From an uncultured Bartonella sp. (GTDB lineage: Bacteria; Pseudomonadota; Alphaproteobacteria; Rhizobiales; Rhizobiaceae), in assembly GCF_945277285.1 (NCBI RefSeq), contig NZ_CALYPR010000001.1, forward strand, positions 62,001-126,000: a stretch of 64,000 bases of DNA. Reading direction: 5' to 3'. The notes under the pieces were generated by a model. That model was not told the origin of the DNA and did not search any database. It saw only the letters and a program-made list of their open reading frames with translations. Positions within the stretch are counted from its first letter, which is position 1. Each line of letters opens with the position of its first letter. Shown piece by piece: positions 1-9,154 of the stretch. The translations under genes and the position numbers were made by a program.

Positions 1-257
1 AAATGAATTATAATCATTTTTATAAAAAACGGAAAAGTTTAAAAGCCTTATTTTTGAAAAAAAGATTTTAAATCATAAACATCCATCCGGTTTATTAAAA
101 CTTTCGTCTAACAAAACTTAGTTTTAGGCCCCTACTCTTCGTATCCTTTAAATGATCATTAAGCTTCTATGAAAGAAAACTCTCCTCCCCAAAAGCAATG
201 CTTGTTTTTATAGATGAAGACCTTGCGACAAAGAAACCTGAGTTATCGGTTTATCTA

Positions 258-269
258 TTTTGATCAAAA
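258..269. promoter_or_regulatory. 12-bp perfect palindrome TTTTGATCAAAA, possible operator
   Basis: TTTTGATCAAAA is fully self-complementary and lies about 130 bp upstream of the MFS start. Its half sites look like FNR half sites (TTGAT/ATCAA) but without the usual four-base spacer, so it is not a standard FNR box. In AT-rich DNA such a palindrome can arise by chance. Confidence 0.25.
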
Positions 270-312
270 GAAAGGAAATTCGTCATCACAACAATTTTAA
301 ACTCAAACTGAC

Positions 313-339
313 TCGACAGATGAAAGAAATTTTTATAAT
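313..339 (+). promoter_or_regulatory. possible sigma-70 promoter of the MFS gene
   Basis: A perfect TATAAT stands at 334-339, with TCGACA at 313-318 as a weak -35 element; the 15-bp spacer is short. This would start transcription roughly 50 bases before the ATG at 397. Sequence-only guess. Confidence 0.3.
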
Positions 340-396
340 CATACGAGGTTTTTTTTGTAATATCATTGCTAATAAGTGGGCGGAGACTTTTTATTC

Positions 397-1686
397 ATGT
401 CATCTATAACGATTAAACAACACGCCGAGCAGAAAAATTCTATCGCACAGATTTTGCTTGCAAGTATGATTGGTACCACAATCGAGTTTTTCGATTTTTA
501 TGTTTTTGCGACTGCCGCAGCGCTTATCTTCCCGGTGCTTTTTTTCCCGAAAGGTGACCCGACCGTTGCTCTTTTGAGCTCGTTTGCAATCTTTTCTGCA
601 GCATTTTTCGCTCGCCCGTTAGGGTCAATCATATTCGGTCATTATGGGGATAAAGTCGGACGCAAAGTAACTTTAGTGGCCGCCCTTTTAACGATGGGTA
701 TTTCGACAGTTCTCATCGGTTTTTTGCCAACTTATGAAACCATCGGCTGGTATGCACCGCTATTCCTTACAGTTTGCCGCTTCGGTCAGGGTCTTGGACT
801 AGGCGGTGAATGGGGCGGCGCTGTTTTGCTAGCAACAGAAAATGCGCCAAAGGAAAAACGGGGGTGGTATGCCATGTTTCCGCAATTAGGTGCACCTATC
901 GGACTTATTCTTTCCGCCTCAACTTTCTGGTGTATGTGGAATTTTTTAAGCGAAAGCCAGCGTTTTCAATGGGGCTGGCGCATTCCCTTCATTGCGTCGA
1001 TTATTCTGATTGTTATTGGTCTTTGGGTACGTCTTTCAATCAGCGAGACACCGGAATTCAAAAAAGCGATTGAGCGGGCCGAACGGGTCAAAGTGCCATT
1101 GTTCGATGTCTTTTTAAAATATCCACGGGCACTTTTTCTTGGCAGTTTTGCAGGCATGACAACATTCGTATTGTTTTACCTTTGTAGCGCCTATCTGTTG
1201 TCCTATTCAACCCACCATCTTAATCTCACTTTTGGTCAAGCCCTTGAAATACAAATGGTTGGTGCGATTTTTTTTGGTTTGCTCATTCCATTTTCCGGTA
1301 AAATTTCTGACCGCATTGGCCGACGTACTTTGATGATTTGGGTAACAATTTTTATTGGACTGTTTTCGTTTTTGATGCCCACTCTCCTTAATGGCGGTGT
1401 GCTTGGCGGTTTTATACTTTCCATCGTCGGTCTTGGTTTGATGGGACTGACTTATGGGCCGATTGGTGCTGCACTTGCTTCCCCTTTTCCAACAACAATC
1501 CGCTATACCGGTGCATCGATGACATTTAATCTTGCCGGAATTGTAGGTGCCTCTTTTGCCCCTTATATTGCCGAGATGCTCGTACAAAATTTCGGTACAG
1601 CCTATATCGGCTACTATTTATTATTATGCTCGTTTATTTCTTTAACCTGTTTTGTCGGCTTTACCGACAAGGAAATTTCTCACTGA
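397..1686 (+). CDS. MFS transporter, metabolite:H+ symporter family (YhjE/ShiA type)
   Basis: A 429-residue inner-membrane protein with about 12 hydrophobic segments, the usual size for the MHS branch of the major facilitator superfamily (proton symporters for shikimate, proline/betaine, citrate and similar). Seen: the loop 2-3 signature GDKVGRK, its second-half repeat SDRIGRR, and the MHS block GGEWGGAVLLATENAP followed by FPQLGAPIG, which closely resembles E. coli YhjE. The substrate cannot be told from sequence. The longer GTG start at 376 is in frame, but the ATG at 397 has a GGAG ribosome site about 10 bases upstream and gives the normal short N-terminus, so it is preferred. The gene stands alone and is followed by a terminator at 1730-1754. 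Confidence 0.85.
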   Translation: MSSITIKQHAEQKNSIAQILLASMIGTTIEFFDFYVFATAAALIFPVLFFPKGDPTVALLSSFAIFSAAFFARPLGSIIFGHYGDKVGRKVTLVAALLTMGISTVLIGFLPTYETIGWYAPLFLTVCRFGQGLGLGGEWGGAVLLATENAPKEKRGWYAMFPQLGAPIGLILSASTFWCMWNFLSESQRFQWGWRIPFIASIILIVIGLWVRLSISETPEFKKAIERAERVKVPLFDVFLKYPRALFLGSFAGMTTFVLFYLCSAYLLSYSTHHLNLTFGQALEIQMVGAIFFGLLIPFSGKISDRIGRRTLMIWVTIFIGLFSFLMPTLLNGGVLGGFILSIVGLGLMGLTYGPIGAALASPFPTTIRYTGASMTFNLAGIVGASFAPYIAEMLVQNFGTAYIGYYLLLCSFISLTCFVGFTDKEISH

Positions 1687-1699
1687 CAGCGCATAACTA

Positions 1700-1960
1700 T
1701 CAAACAAGATAATATAAAAAAAATAAAAGTGGTGGCAGCAAAGCCGCCATTTTTGTTTTTGTCGTTATTTTACGTGGAATGAGTAGATAAAACACCAGCG
1801 CAAATAATATTGTAAAGACAACAAAGATAATGCGAGCGGTCAACCCAATATCTCGAATTTCAAAATTTCCCGATAAAATATGCGTTGCACCAAGCCATGA
1901 CGTGAAGAGAAAGCTGAAGAAACTTGCCCAGACAAGAATTAATATACGAGTAAAAATCAT
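1700..1960 (-). CDS. small membrane protein, unknown function
   Basis: An 86-residue protein with two or three hydrophobic segments (residues about 1-25, 38-58 and the C-terminal 20) separated by short polar loops; no family recognised. The ATG at 1960 overlaps the TGA of the preceding small gene (ATGA), suggesting translational coupling; a longer in-frame reading to 2032 would run through that gene and is rejected. It is the last gene of the run pepA-holC-small gene-this gene. Its 3' end contains the terminator of the convergent MFS gene, so the C-terminal codons are doubly constrained. It may also be a non-conserved ORF. Confidence 0.5.
   Translation of the reverse strand: MIFTRILILVWASFFSFLFTSWLGATHILSGNFEIRDIGLTARIIFVVFTILFALVFYLLIPRKITTKTKMAALLPPLLFFLYYLV
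1730..1754 (+). terminator. rho-independent terminator after the MFS gene
   Basis: GGTGGC at 1731-1736 pairs with GCCGCC at 1743-1748 (one G-T wobble) around a six-base loop, followed by A and a T5 run and then a second T5. It lies inside the 3' end of the convergent small membrane ORF (1700-1960). Confidence 0.65.
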
Positions 1961-2124
1961 CGTCTTCGGTTTTTTCTGGCAGCTCGCCACATTGTCCATC
2001 CCCCCAGGACGATGATGATAACAAAAACCCAACGTCCGCCACCAGAACCCTCTTCAATAAATTTTTCAGGATAAATAAATCCGGCAAGACCAATAAAAAT
2101 AAGAATAAGCGGCGTAATACGCAT
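1957..2124 (-). CDS. very small membrane protein, unknown function
   Basis: A 55-residue protein: a first membrane segment at residues 3-18 (RITPLILIFIGLAGFIYP), a polar Gly-rich link and a second segment ending in a basic cap (ARKNRRR), so probably a hairpin in the inner membrane. The ATG overlaps the holC stop (TGATG) and the 3' end overlaps the next start by four bases, both typical of co-translated operon genes. No family is recognised; similar tiny proteins downstream of holC may exist in relatives. Confidence 0.5.
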   Translation of the reverse strand: MRITPLILIFIGLAGFIYPEKFIEEGSGGGRWVFVIIIVLGGWTMWRAARKNRRR

Positions 2125-2573
2125 CAGGCCTTTTTCTCCCAACGCCCGTCATCTGTCTGTTGCCAATAGGTCAATTGATGATTTTGAGTTTTATAGTTTT
2201 TCCATTGCTTACGCGTTTCGCCAAGAAGCTCCTTATCGCGCCCATCAAACATAACAACAAGGCGTTCATATTTTTCAGGGTCAGAACAGTTAGCTCCCTC
2301 CACCATAAAACGGACCTGCGCGCCGTTCGGGTTTTCTTCTCCTAAGGTTAAATAAACCGGCTGATAGTCCGCATAGGAATCGTGCTCTGTTCCGTGCCCA
2401 ATGAAAGAATCATCGGAATAGACCCAAAGAAAAGAATCCATTGCATCGCGGCGTTCCTCACTCATGAACTGTATGGTAACTTTCCAGTCACGTGCAAGCG
2501 AACGCTCGACGAGTCTCGGTAAGGCATCGTCAAGCGTCGAATGCGTCAAATGGTAGAACAGTATTTCTGCCAA
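2124..2573 (-). CDS. holC: DNA polymerase III chi subunit
   Basis: A 149-residue protein matching HolC: it opens with AEILFYHLT, the usual first strand of the family, and has the family's short alpha/beta layout. Chi links the clamp loader of DNA polymerase III to single-strand binding protein at the fork, usually together with psi (HolD), which is not seen here. The start codon is TTG (2573), two bases past the pepA TGA, with a GAGG ribosome site inside the pepA end; no ATG fits the family N-terminus. Its stop overlaps the following ATG. The pepA-holC order is common in proteobacteria and supports the call. Confidence 0.85.
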   Translation of the reverse strand: MAEILFYHLTHSTLDDALPRLVERSLARDWKVTIQFMSEERRDAMDSFLWVYSDDSFIGHGTEHDSYADYQPVYLTLGEENPNGAQVRFMVEGANCSDPEKYERLVVMFDGRDKELLGETRKQWKNYKTQNHQLTYWQQTDDGRWEKKA

Positions 2574-2574
2574 A

Positions 2575-4062
2575 TCAAACCTCGTAATTGTCCCTGATCA
2601 GACGATCAAGCAGTCTCACACCAAAACCTGAGCCCCATGATTGGTTATATTCATTAGCAGGTGCGTCCATTGCCGTGCCAGCAATATCAAGGTGGGCCCA
2701 CGGAGTTCCACCGACAAACCGTTGCAAGAACTGGGCTGCGGTAATTGCACCAGCATAACGCCCACAACTATTTCTCATATCGGCAACTTTCGAATCAACC
2801 AATTTGTCATAGGCTTCATTTAATGGCATACGCCAAAGTTTTTCGCCTGTTGCCACTCCCGCGTTGAGTAAATTCTGCGCCAAATTGTCGTGATTACTGA
2901 AAAGTCCGGCATGATCGTTGCCCAATGCCACCATAATCGCACCGGTTAATGTAGCCAGATCAACCATAAACTCAGGATTGAAACGGTCTTTAGTATACCA
3001 TAGGGCATCAGCGAGAACCAAACGTCCTTCGGCATCGGTATTGATAACTTCAATTGTCTGTCCCGACATTGACGTGACGATGTCTCCGGGGTGTTGTGCA
3101 TTGGCATCCGGCATATTCTCGACGAGACCAATAACGCCAACCACGTTGGCTTTGGCTTTTCGGGTAGCAACAGCTTTCAACAAACCTGTAACAGCTGCAG
3201 CTCCCCCCATATCGCCTTTCATGCCTTCCATACCGCTAGCCGACTTTAATGAAATGCCACCAGAATCAAAAACCACACCTTTACCGACAAATGCCAAAGG
3301 ACGTTCTTTTGCTTTACCACCATGCCATTGCATGATTGCAAGATAAGGCGGGCGTTTTGAACCACGGGCAACGCCAAGAAGTGCCCCCATCCCCAGTTTT
3401 TTCATGGCTTTTTCGTCGAGAATTTCAACTTCAACACCAATTTTTTCAAGTTTTTCAACTTCTTTTACAAACTCCTTGGTGCCTAAAACATTGGCCGGTT
3501 CATTGACAAGATCGCGGGCAAGAACCACTGCTTCAGCAAGAGAACCAGCTCTTTGAACAAGTGCTTCACCGGCTTTCGGGTCTTCCATTTGAACTGTTAT
3601 TTTGCAGTTTTTTTGCTTCTTTTCCTTGTTTTTCAAAGTGGTTTTATAGTGCTCGAATGTATAACTGCGAAGACGTAAGCCCAGTACAAAATCAACGATA
3701 TTCTCAGGCTCTAATTTCTCGCCGGCGACTGTCAGGTAAATATCCGCTTCTTCTGCATTGTTAAGCGCCCCGAAGGCCACCCCGCCTATCTTCAGCCAGT
3801 CATCGCCCGACAGTTTTCCAGGATTTCCAACCCCCAAAAGGATCAAACGATCAAAACCTTTTTTGCCATCGCAGACTTCATCAACAAATTCGAACTTTTT
3901 GCCTTTAAAACCGCGTACAGCAATAATTCTGTCGAGGAGCGCTTTTCCAACCATTTTTTCAACATCAAAAGTCGTTTTTTTATTGTCACTGACAAGGACA
4001 AGAACCGTTGCTTTTTTAGGTGCTGAAATCGTACTGCTATCGATTATGGTATTTTTTGGCAT
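2575..4062 (-). CDS. pepA: leucyl aminopeptidase, M17 family
   Basis: A 495-residue cytosolic aminopeptidase with two metal ions, of the family's normal length. Residues 1-170 form the N-terminal macro-like domain and residues 175-495 the catalytic domain. The M17 signature NTDAEGRL is at residues 341-348 and the metal/lysine block GKGVVFDSGGISLK at 260-273. It releases N-terminal residues from peptides; E. coli PepA also binds DNA, which cannot be inferred here. The ATG at 4062 has an AGGAG site nine bases upstream. It is first in a minus-strand run leading into holC and diverges from the lptF operon across 340 bp. Confidence 0.93.
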   Translation of the reverse strand: MPKNTIIDSSTISAPKKATVLVLVSDNKKTTFDVEKMVGKALLDRIIAVRGFKGKKFEFVDEVCDGKKGFDRLILLGVGNPGKLSGDDWLKIGGVAFGALNNAEEADIYLTVAGEKLEPENIVDFVLGLRLRSYTFEHYKTTLKNKEKKQKNCKITVQMEDPKAGEALVQRAGSLAEAVVLARDLVNEPANVLGTKEFVKEVEKLEKIGVEVEILDEKAMKKLGMGALLGVARGSKRPPYLAIMQWHGGKAKERPLAFVGKGVVFDSGGISLKSASGMEGMKGDMGGAAAVTGLLKAVATRKAKANVVGVIGLVENMPDANAQHPGDIVTSMSGQTIEVINTDAEGRLVLADALWYTKDRFNPEFMVDLATLTGAIMVALGNDHAGLFSNHDNLAQNLLNAGVATGEKLWRMPLNEAYDKLVDSKVADMRNSCGRYAGAITAAQFLQRFVGGTPWAHLDIAGTAMDAPANEYNQSWGSGFGVRLLDRLIRDNYEV

Positions 4063-4402
4063 TCAATAACTCCTGCCTATTTTTGATCGCTTATGGCAAT
4101 TCCGGATAATTCGAAAATATATTCATTCTATAACACCAACTTATCTGTAAAGTGAGACTTGTTAGCATAAAAATGTTTTTTGTCGCATCGTTCGCAATAT
4201 TCATTTTGACATCTTGCAACTTATCTGTGACTTATGGCAAAAGGAACCAATTAATAATCGGTTAAGTATTTTTTTTTGCCTCTTGTTAGAAATGTCGTGA
4301 TACACAAGAGAGAAAGAAACTAGCACGGATTAGCAATGGAAATCTATTTCATAGAATTCGGTGTTGTTGTGGATTTAAGTGACGAGGGTGTATTTTTCAT
4401 CA
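4063..4402. other. divergent intergenic region between pepA and lptF
   Basis: It must hold the promoters of both the pepA-holC run and the lpt operon. TTGACA at 4206-4211 is a possible plus-strand -35 element, without a convincing -10 at 16-18 bp. A 12-bp direct repeat, CAACTTATCTGT, occurs near 4137-4148 and again near 4217-4228; its meaning is unknown. An 11-base AT-rich run of T follows near 4269. No small gene is supported. Confidence 0.45.
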
Positions 4403-5593
4403 ATGCTCATTATTGAATCATACATTCTCCGGCGTGTTTTTGTTCTGTTTGCAGCGGTTCTTTTCGCTGCAATTGGTATTAGCTGGACAGTACAGGTTCT
4501 TTCCAGAATTAACTTTTTAACGACAAGCGGGCAGACAGTTTTTACCATCCTGCAATTTTCGTCTTTATTTATCCCCTCTGTTATTCCTCTTGTTATTCCC
4601 TTTGCACTTGTCATTGCGATTGCACAAACATTGTCGACAATGAATCAGGACTCCGAGCTTGTGGTCATTAATGCTTCCGGTGCACCGCGCAGCACAGTGT
4701 GGAAACCGGTTCTGTTTCTCGCTGTCATAACAGCTTTGTTTTCTTTCCTGATTACGAATTTCATTAGTCCGCAAGCGCGCATTACCATGCGGCAAATGAT
4801 GGCAACGACCCACTCCGATCTTATCAATGTCTTCATTCAAGAGGGAAACTTTCGTGAATTGACTGACAATCTCTATATGGAGATTGGTGAGCGCCGTGAT
4901 GATGGTACAATCGGAAGGCTTTTTATTGCCGATCAACGTGATCCCGCCACTGACCTCTATTATTATGCTGTAAATGGGTCAGTCGTAAGCAATGATCATG
5001 GCGATTTTCTTATTCTTAATAATGGAGAAGTACAAAGGCGAGACAATAAGTCGGGAAGCGTTTCGATTATCAAATTTGGCTCTTATACATTTAATCTAAG
5101 TGATTTTACTGCAAGTGACGGTACGCCAACGATTTTTCCTAAAGATCGCCCATTGTTGTATCTCTTCCATCCTGATCCGGATGATACTTATTATCAGCGG
5201 CGCCCCTTACAATATACAGCTGAGTTGCATCGCCGTTTTACCGACTGGCTTTATCCTATTGTATTTGCCCTGATAGCTTTGTCTGTTGCTGGCGATGCCC
5301 GCTCGCACAGACAGGCTCGCATTTCTGCATCATTTTCTGCAATTTCGCTGTCGCTTATTGTCTATGCCGTAGGCTATTTCTTTGGCGATCGTGCCGATAA
5401 TGATTTGGGCTATATACCGCTACTTTACGTTTTGCCAATCGGCATTAGCGTGTTTATTTTATTTCTTTATCTGACAAATCGCAAAATGTCGTTACCTGAC
5501 CAATTCGGCGATAAATTGTTAATTCACCTAAAACAATTCAAAGATAAAATTTTCCATCGCAAGCAATCTGATGTGAACGGGGGTGCATCATGA
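4403..5593 (+). CDS. lptF: LPS export ABC transporter permease LptF
   Basis: A 396-residue inner-membrane protein of the LptF/LptG (YjgP/YjgQ) family. It starts IIESYILRRVF, the typical amphipathic entry to membrane helix 1. Helices lie near residues 10-35, 50-75 and 95-115, then a periplasmic beta-jellyroll of about 150 residues, then three C-terminal helices from about residue 290. With LptG and the LptB ATPase it extracts lipopolysaccharide from the inner membrane. A GTG at 4379 would add eight residues; ATG 4403 fits the family N-terminus better. Its 3' end overlaps lptG by four bases, the same order as in other alphaproteobacteria. Confidence 0.9.
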   Translation: MLIIESYILRRVFVLFAAVLFAAIGISWTVQVLSRINFLTTSGQTVFTILQFSSLFIPSVIPLVIPFALVIAIAQTLSTMNQDSELVVINASGAPRSTVWKPVLFLAVITALFSFLITNFISPQARITMRQMMATTHSDLINVFIQEGNFRELTDNLYMEIGERRDDGTIGRLFIADQRDPATDLYYYAVNGSVVSNDHGDFLILNNGEVQRRDNKSGSVSIIKFGSYTFNLSDFTASDGTPTIFPKDRPLLYLFHPDPDDTYYQRRPLQYTAELHRRFTDWLYPIVFALIALSVAGDARSHRQARISASFSAISLSLIVYAVGYFFGDRADNDLGYIPLLYVLPIGISVFILFLYLTNRKMSLPDQFGDKLLIHLKQFKDKIFHRKQSDVNGGAS

Positions 5594-6681
5594 TTGGCTG
5601 GACATTAGGGCGTTATTTTTTTCTCAAATATCTCAAAACAACGATCTATTTTTTAATGGGTATTTTTGTTCTTTCGTTGCTGGTCGATTTTACTATAAAC
5701 GCCGGTCGTCTTGCGGGTTTGCCCGGTTATTCGCCATTGGGTGCTATTACAATTTCGGCCTTACGTATTCCTTTCAACATGCAACAGTTGTTTCCCTTTG
5801 TTGCTCTGTTTTCTGCTATGGCGACGCTCATTTCACTTAACCGGAAAATGGAACTCGTCGTAACACGTTCAATTGGCGTATCGGCTTGGCAGTTTTTGAC
5901 CCCTTTATGTTTTGGTGCTTTTCTATTTGGTCTTCTCGGTGTTATCGTGGTCAATCCACTCGCTGCTTGGGGAACAGAACAATCAGAAAAGATACTTTCC
6001 AACTGGAAAGGCAAAACTATCGAAACATCTGTGGATAACGAACGTGTGCCATGGTTAACACAACGTACCGATTTCGGTACCACAACCATAGGTACTAAAG
6101 CTGTTGCCGATCGCGGACTAACACTGATTGATGCAACCTTCGTCGAATACAATGATGATGCAACAATCAAAGATTGGCTCAATACGACCCGCGCACATCT
6201 AACCCGTGGCTATTGGGTTTTAGAAAATGGTGCACGCTACAGGGCTGGCCATGAACCTGAAAACTTTACAGAATTTAAGGTCCCAACCAATTTGCGGCCG
6301 GAGTTTGTGGAAGAGAAACTTGCTGACCCTGCGACAATTCCATTCTATGATTTACCGAGGAAAATCGAGATAGCACGGTCATTCGGATATTCAGCAAATT
6401 CATTCGATATGCAATTACAATCTTTGATTGCACTTCCTGCCCTTCTTATAGCTATGACATTGATTGCAGCAACTGTTACTTTGAAATTTGTAAGATTCGG
6501 TCAATCTCGTACGATGATTTTGGGTGGAATAATTGCCGGGTTCGTGCTTTATGTGATTACGGTTCTTGTGCAGGCGTTTGGTAAGGCAGCTTATGTGCCC
6601 CCAATAATTGCTGCTTGGGTGCCTGTTGTTATTGCGTTATTTTTTGGTATATCCTTTTTGCTGCATAAAGAGGATGGCTAG
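5590..6681 (+). CDS. lptG: LPS export ABC transporter permease LptG
   Basis: A 363-residue partner of LptF with the same plan: membrane helices near residues 12-35, 60-80 and 100-120, a periplasmic jellyroll at about 130-260, and three helices to the end. The opening GWTLGRYFFLKYLKT is typical of LptG. The ATG overlaps the lptF stop (ATGA), and lptD begins at the very next base after the TAG, so the three LPS export genes are tightly coupled. Role: half of the LptFG channel that receives LPS and passes it to the periplasmic bridge. Confidence 0.92.
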   Translation: MIGWTLGRYFFLKYLKTTIYFLMGIFVLSLLVDFTINAGRLAGLPGYSPLGAITISALRIPFNMQQLFPFVALFSAMATLISLNRKMELVVTRSIGVSAWQFLTPLCFGAFLFGLLGVIVVNPLAAWGTEQSEKILSNWKGKTIETSVDNERVPWLTQRTDFGTTTIGTKAVADRGLTLIDATFVEYNDDATIKDWLNTTRAHLTRGYWVLENGARYRAGHEPENFTEFKVPTNLRPEFVEEKLADPATIPFYDLPRKIEIARSFGYSANSFDMQLQSLIALPALLIAMTLIAATVTLKFVRFGQSRTMILGGIIAGFVLYVITVLVQAFGKAAYVPPIIAAWVPVVIALFFGISFLLHKEDG

Positions 6682-9045
6682 GTGAGACAATTGACAAGTG
6701 GAATGAAAATTTCAAACAGCCTAAAGGCTTTGGCGCTAGGCACCGCTTTGGGGTGCTCTCTAGGAATCAGTGCGATCTACGTCGCATCTGCACAAGACTT
6801 CAGTGCCATGACAACCTCTCGCGAAACTGACCCCAACGCCCGCATGTTGTTGTCAGCAGATGAACTTGTCTACGATCGCGATGCCAACACTGTTACTGCA
6901 CAGGGCAATGTCCAGATTGAATATGATGGCAATCGTATTGTTGCAAAAAAAGTCGTCTATAATCAGAAAACGAATCGTGTTCTAGCTGAAGGGGACGTAG
7001 AAATTGTCCAACCGGATGGTAGTAAATACTATTCCCAGCAAATTGATATGACTGATGATCTGGGCGAAGGCTTTGTTAATTCTTTACGAGCCGAAACACC
7101 GGACAATACCAGATTTGCTGCAGTTAGTGCCGAACGCAGTGGCGGTCAGATGACTGTTTTCAATCGCGGTGCCTATACAGCCTGTGAGCCGTGTTATTAT
7201 AAACCAGACCGTGATGTTTTATGGCAGATAAAAGCCAAAAAGATCATTTGGAATGGTGCCACCAAGACCATGCGTTTTGAAGATAGCCATTTCGAGTTTT
7301 TCGGCATGCCTATAGCATGGTTTCCGGTTTTCGAAATGCCGGATCCGACAGTGAAGCGCAAAACAGGTCTTCTTACACCGAATTTCACGTTTAATAATGA
7401 TCTCGGGTTCGGCGTTCGCAATTCCTATTTCTGGAATTTGGCTCCTAACTATGATTTTACACTTTCAGCTACAGGTTTTACCAATCAGGGGCTATTGACA
7501 GAAGGCGAATGGCGCCATCGTCTGGAGACCGGCACTTATAACATCCGCTTTGCCCATATTTATCAGGTCAATCCGAGTGATTTCGACTATGATACAATTG
7601 ATAGTGTGAATGACAATCGTTACATGGTTGCGACCAAAGGCGATTTTCGCATTAATTCAAGCTGGACATATGGTTGGGATATTCTTGCACAGTCGGATAG
7701 AAACTTCAGCCGCACCTATGATCTGGAAGGTTATAAAAACGATGTCTTCCGTTCACAAATCTATTTGAATGGTCTTGCAGGGCGTAATTATTTCGATATG
7801 CGTTTCTATCATTTTGAAGTGCAGGATTCGATGTTAAAAGATAATCCGAGCGAACGTTACACCCGTCAACCATGGGTTCTGCCCCGTATTGATTATTCTT
7901 TTACTCCTGATGAATCGGTTTACGGTGGGGAATTTACTTTCCATACCAATATCCAGTCCATTTATCGTGATAAGGCGGATTTTGCCTTTGCAGATTGGCA
8001 GGGCCGCCCATTGAACACGGCGAGGCTAGCCGGTATGTCGGGTACCAGTTTCCGTTTAACCTCTGATGTCGAATGGAAAAGAAGTTTGATCAGTCAGGGG
8101 GGGCTGGTTTTCACACCTATTCTTGCTTTGCGCGGTGATGGAATTGGTACAGATGCCCACGGCAATTATGGTGGTTATATGAGTGACGGCACCTATAGCC
8201 AAACGGATATCGAATCAGGTGCTTTCCGCGGTATTGCAACCGCCGGATTGGATTTGCGCTATCCACTTTTGTTTACTGCGGGTAACTCCACTCATGTCAT
8301 TGAGCCGATTGCACAGATTTTCATTCGCAACAATGAACAATATACCGGTCGTTTGCCTAATGAAGACGCACAAAGCTTTGTTTTTGATGCGACAACGTTG
8401 TTCGAGCGTGACAAGTTTTCCGGTTATGACCGCGCTGAAGGTGGAACACGTTCCAATGTTGGTTTGCGTTATTCCGGTAATTTCAATAATGGATGGTCAA
8501 TCTATGGCTTAGCCGGCCAATCTTTTCAGATTTTCGGAAAAAATTCCTTTAATGCCAAAGATTTCGTCAGTGTTGGTGCTGATTCCGGCTTGGAAAGCGC
8601 CCGCTCCGACTATGTAGCGATGATTGGGGCTAGTAATGAAAGCGGCTTTGCCATTGCCTCGCGCGGTCGATTTGACGAGGAAAGTGGCTCGATCCGCCGT
8701 GGCGAGGTTGAAGCGTCACAAGCATGGGCACGAGTATCACTTGCCACTCAATATGCCTATATTCAGAGCCAGCCGGATTATGGCTACTCTCAGGATCGGC
8801 AAGAAGTCAGCCTGCAAGGCAATTACAAATTTACCGAACATTGGTCAATCCACGCCAATTCGAGTTACGACCTTGTTTCCGATACATTTGTAAGACTCGG
8901 TACTGGTTTGAATTATCTCGACGAGTGTTTCGGCTTTAATGTCGGTTACCAACAAACACGCAATCCATGGGAAAATGAACCTAAAAATACATTCGGCTTT
9001 CTATTGTCCTTCCGGACGGTTGCAGACATTGGCAAGGCCATGTAA
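6682..9045 (+). CDS. lptD: LPS assembly outer-membrane protein LptD
   Basis: A 787-residue protein: signal peptide (residues about 10-38, ending ASAQ), an LptA/OstA-type beta-jellyroll at about 55-150 (ADELVYDRDANTVTAQGNV), then the C-terminal LPS-assembly barrel. It inserts LPS into the outer leaflet of the outer membrane with LptE. The GTG start directly follows the lptG stop and has GAGGA seven bases upstream; the next ATG (6703) has no ribosome site. The cysteines I find outside the signal peptide are C168 and C171 (CEPC) and C749 (DECFGF), one fewer than the four that form the two disulfides of E. coli LptD. Confidence 0.94.
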   Translation: MRQLTSGMKISNSLKALALGTALGCSLGISAIYVASAQDFSAMTTSRETDPNARMLLSADELVYDRDANTVTAQGNVQIEYDGNRIVAKKVVYNQKTNRVLAEGDVEIVQPDGSKYYSQQIDMTDDLGEGFVNSLRAETPDNTRFAAVSAERSGGQMTVFNRGAYTACEPCYYKPDRDVLWQIKAKKIIWNGATKTMRFEDSHFEFFGMPIAWFPVFEMPDPTVKRKTGLLTPNFTFNNDLGFGVRNSYFWNLAPNYDFTLSATGFTNQGLLTEGEWRHRLETGTYNIRFAHIYQVNPSDFDYDTIDSVNDNRYMVATKGDFRINSSWTYGWDILAQSDRNFSRTYDLEGYKNDVFRSQIYLNGLAGRNYFDMRFYHFEVQDSMLKDNPSERYTRQPWVLPRIDYSFTPDESVYGGEFTFHTNIQSIYRDKADFAFADWQGRPLNTARLAGMSGTSFRLTSDVEWKRSLISQGGLVFTPILALRGDGIGTDAHGNYGGYMSDGTYSQTDIESGAFRGIATAGLDLRYPLLFTAGNSTHVIEPIAQIFIRNNEQYTGRLPNEDAQSFVFDATTLFERDKFSGYDRAEGGTRSNVGLRYSGNFNNGWSIYGLAGQSFQIFGKNSFNAKDFVSVGADSGLESARSDYVAMIGASNESGFAIASRGRFDEESGSIRRGEVEASQAWARVSLATQYAYIQSQPDYGYSQDRQEVSLQGNYKFTEHWSIHANSSYDLVSDTFVRLGTGLNYLDECFGFNVGYQQTRNPWENEPKNTFGFLLSFRTVADIGKAM

Positions 9046-9154
9046 AGTTTGACATGCAGATAAGGTGGCCTTTTGGAGAATTGTTATTTTCGCGAAATCA
9101 ACACAGGCTTAATGCTCATTCAAAAATTTGGCAAAAAAGCGAAAGCTTAATACA

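Larger units (their letters stand above)
1..396. other. gene-free left edge and upstream region of the MFS gene
   Basis: No ORF with recognisable coding character is seen here; the DNA is strongly AT-rich. It holds a perfect 12-bp palindrome at 258-269 and a possible promoter around 313-339, both listed separately. The gene to the left lies outside the window. Confidence 0.6.

Noticed and set aside
1207..1587. 126-codon minus-strand ORF inside the MFS gene
   Set aside because: Lies entirely in the transporter coding region; Lys/His/Asn-rich translation without domain.
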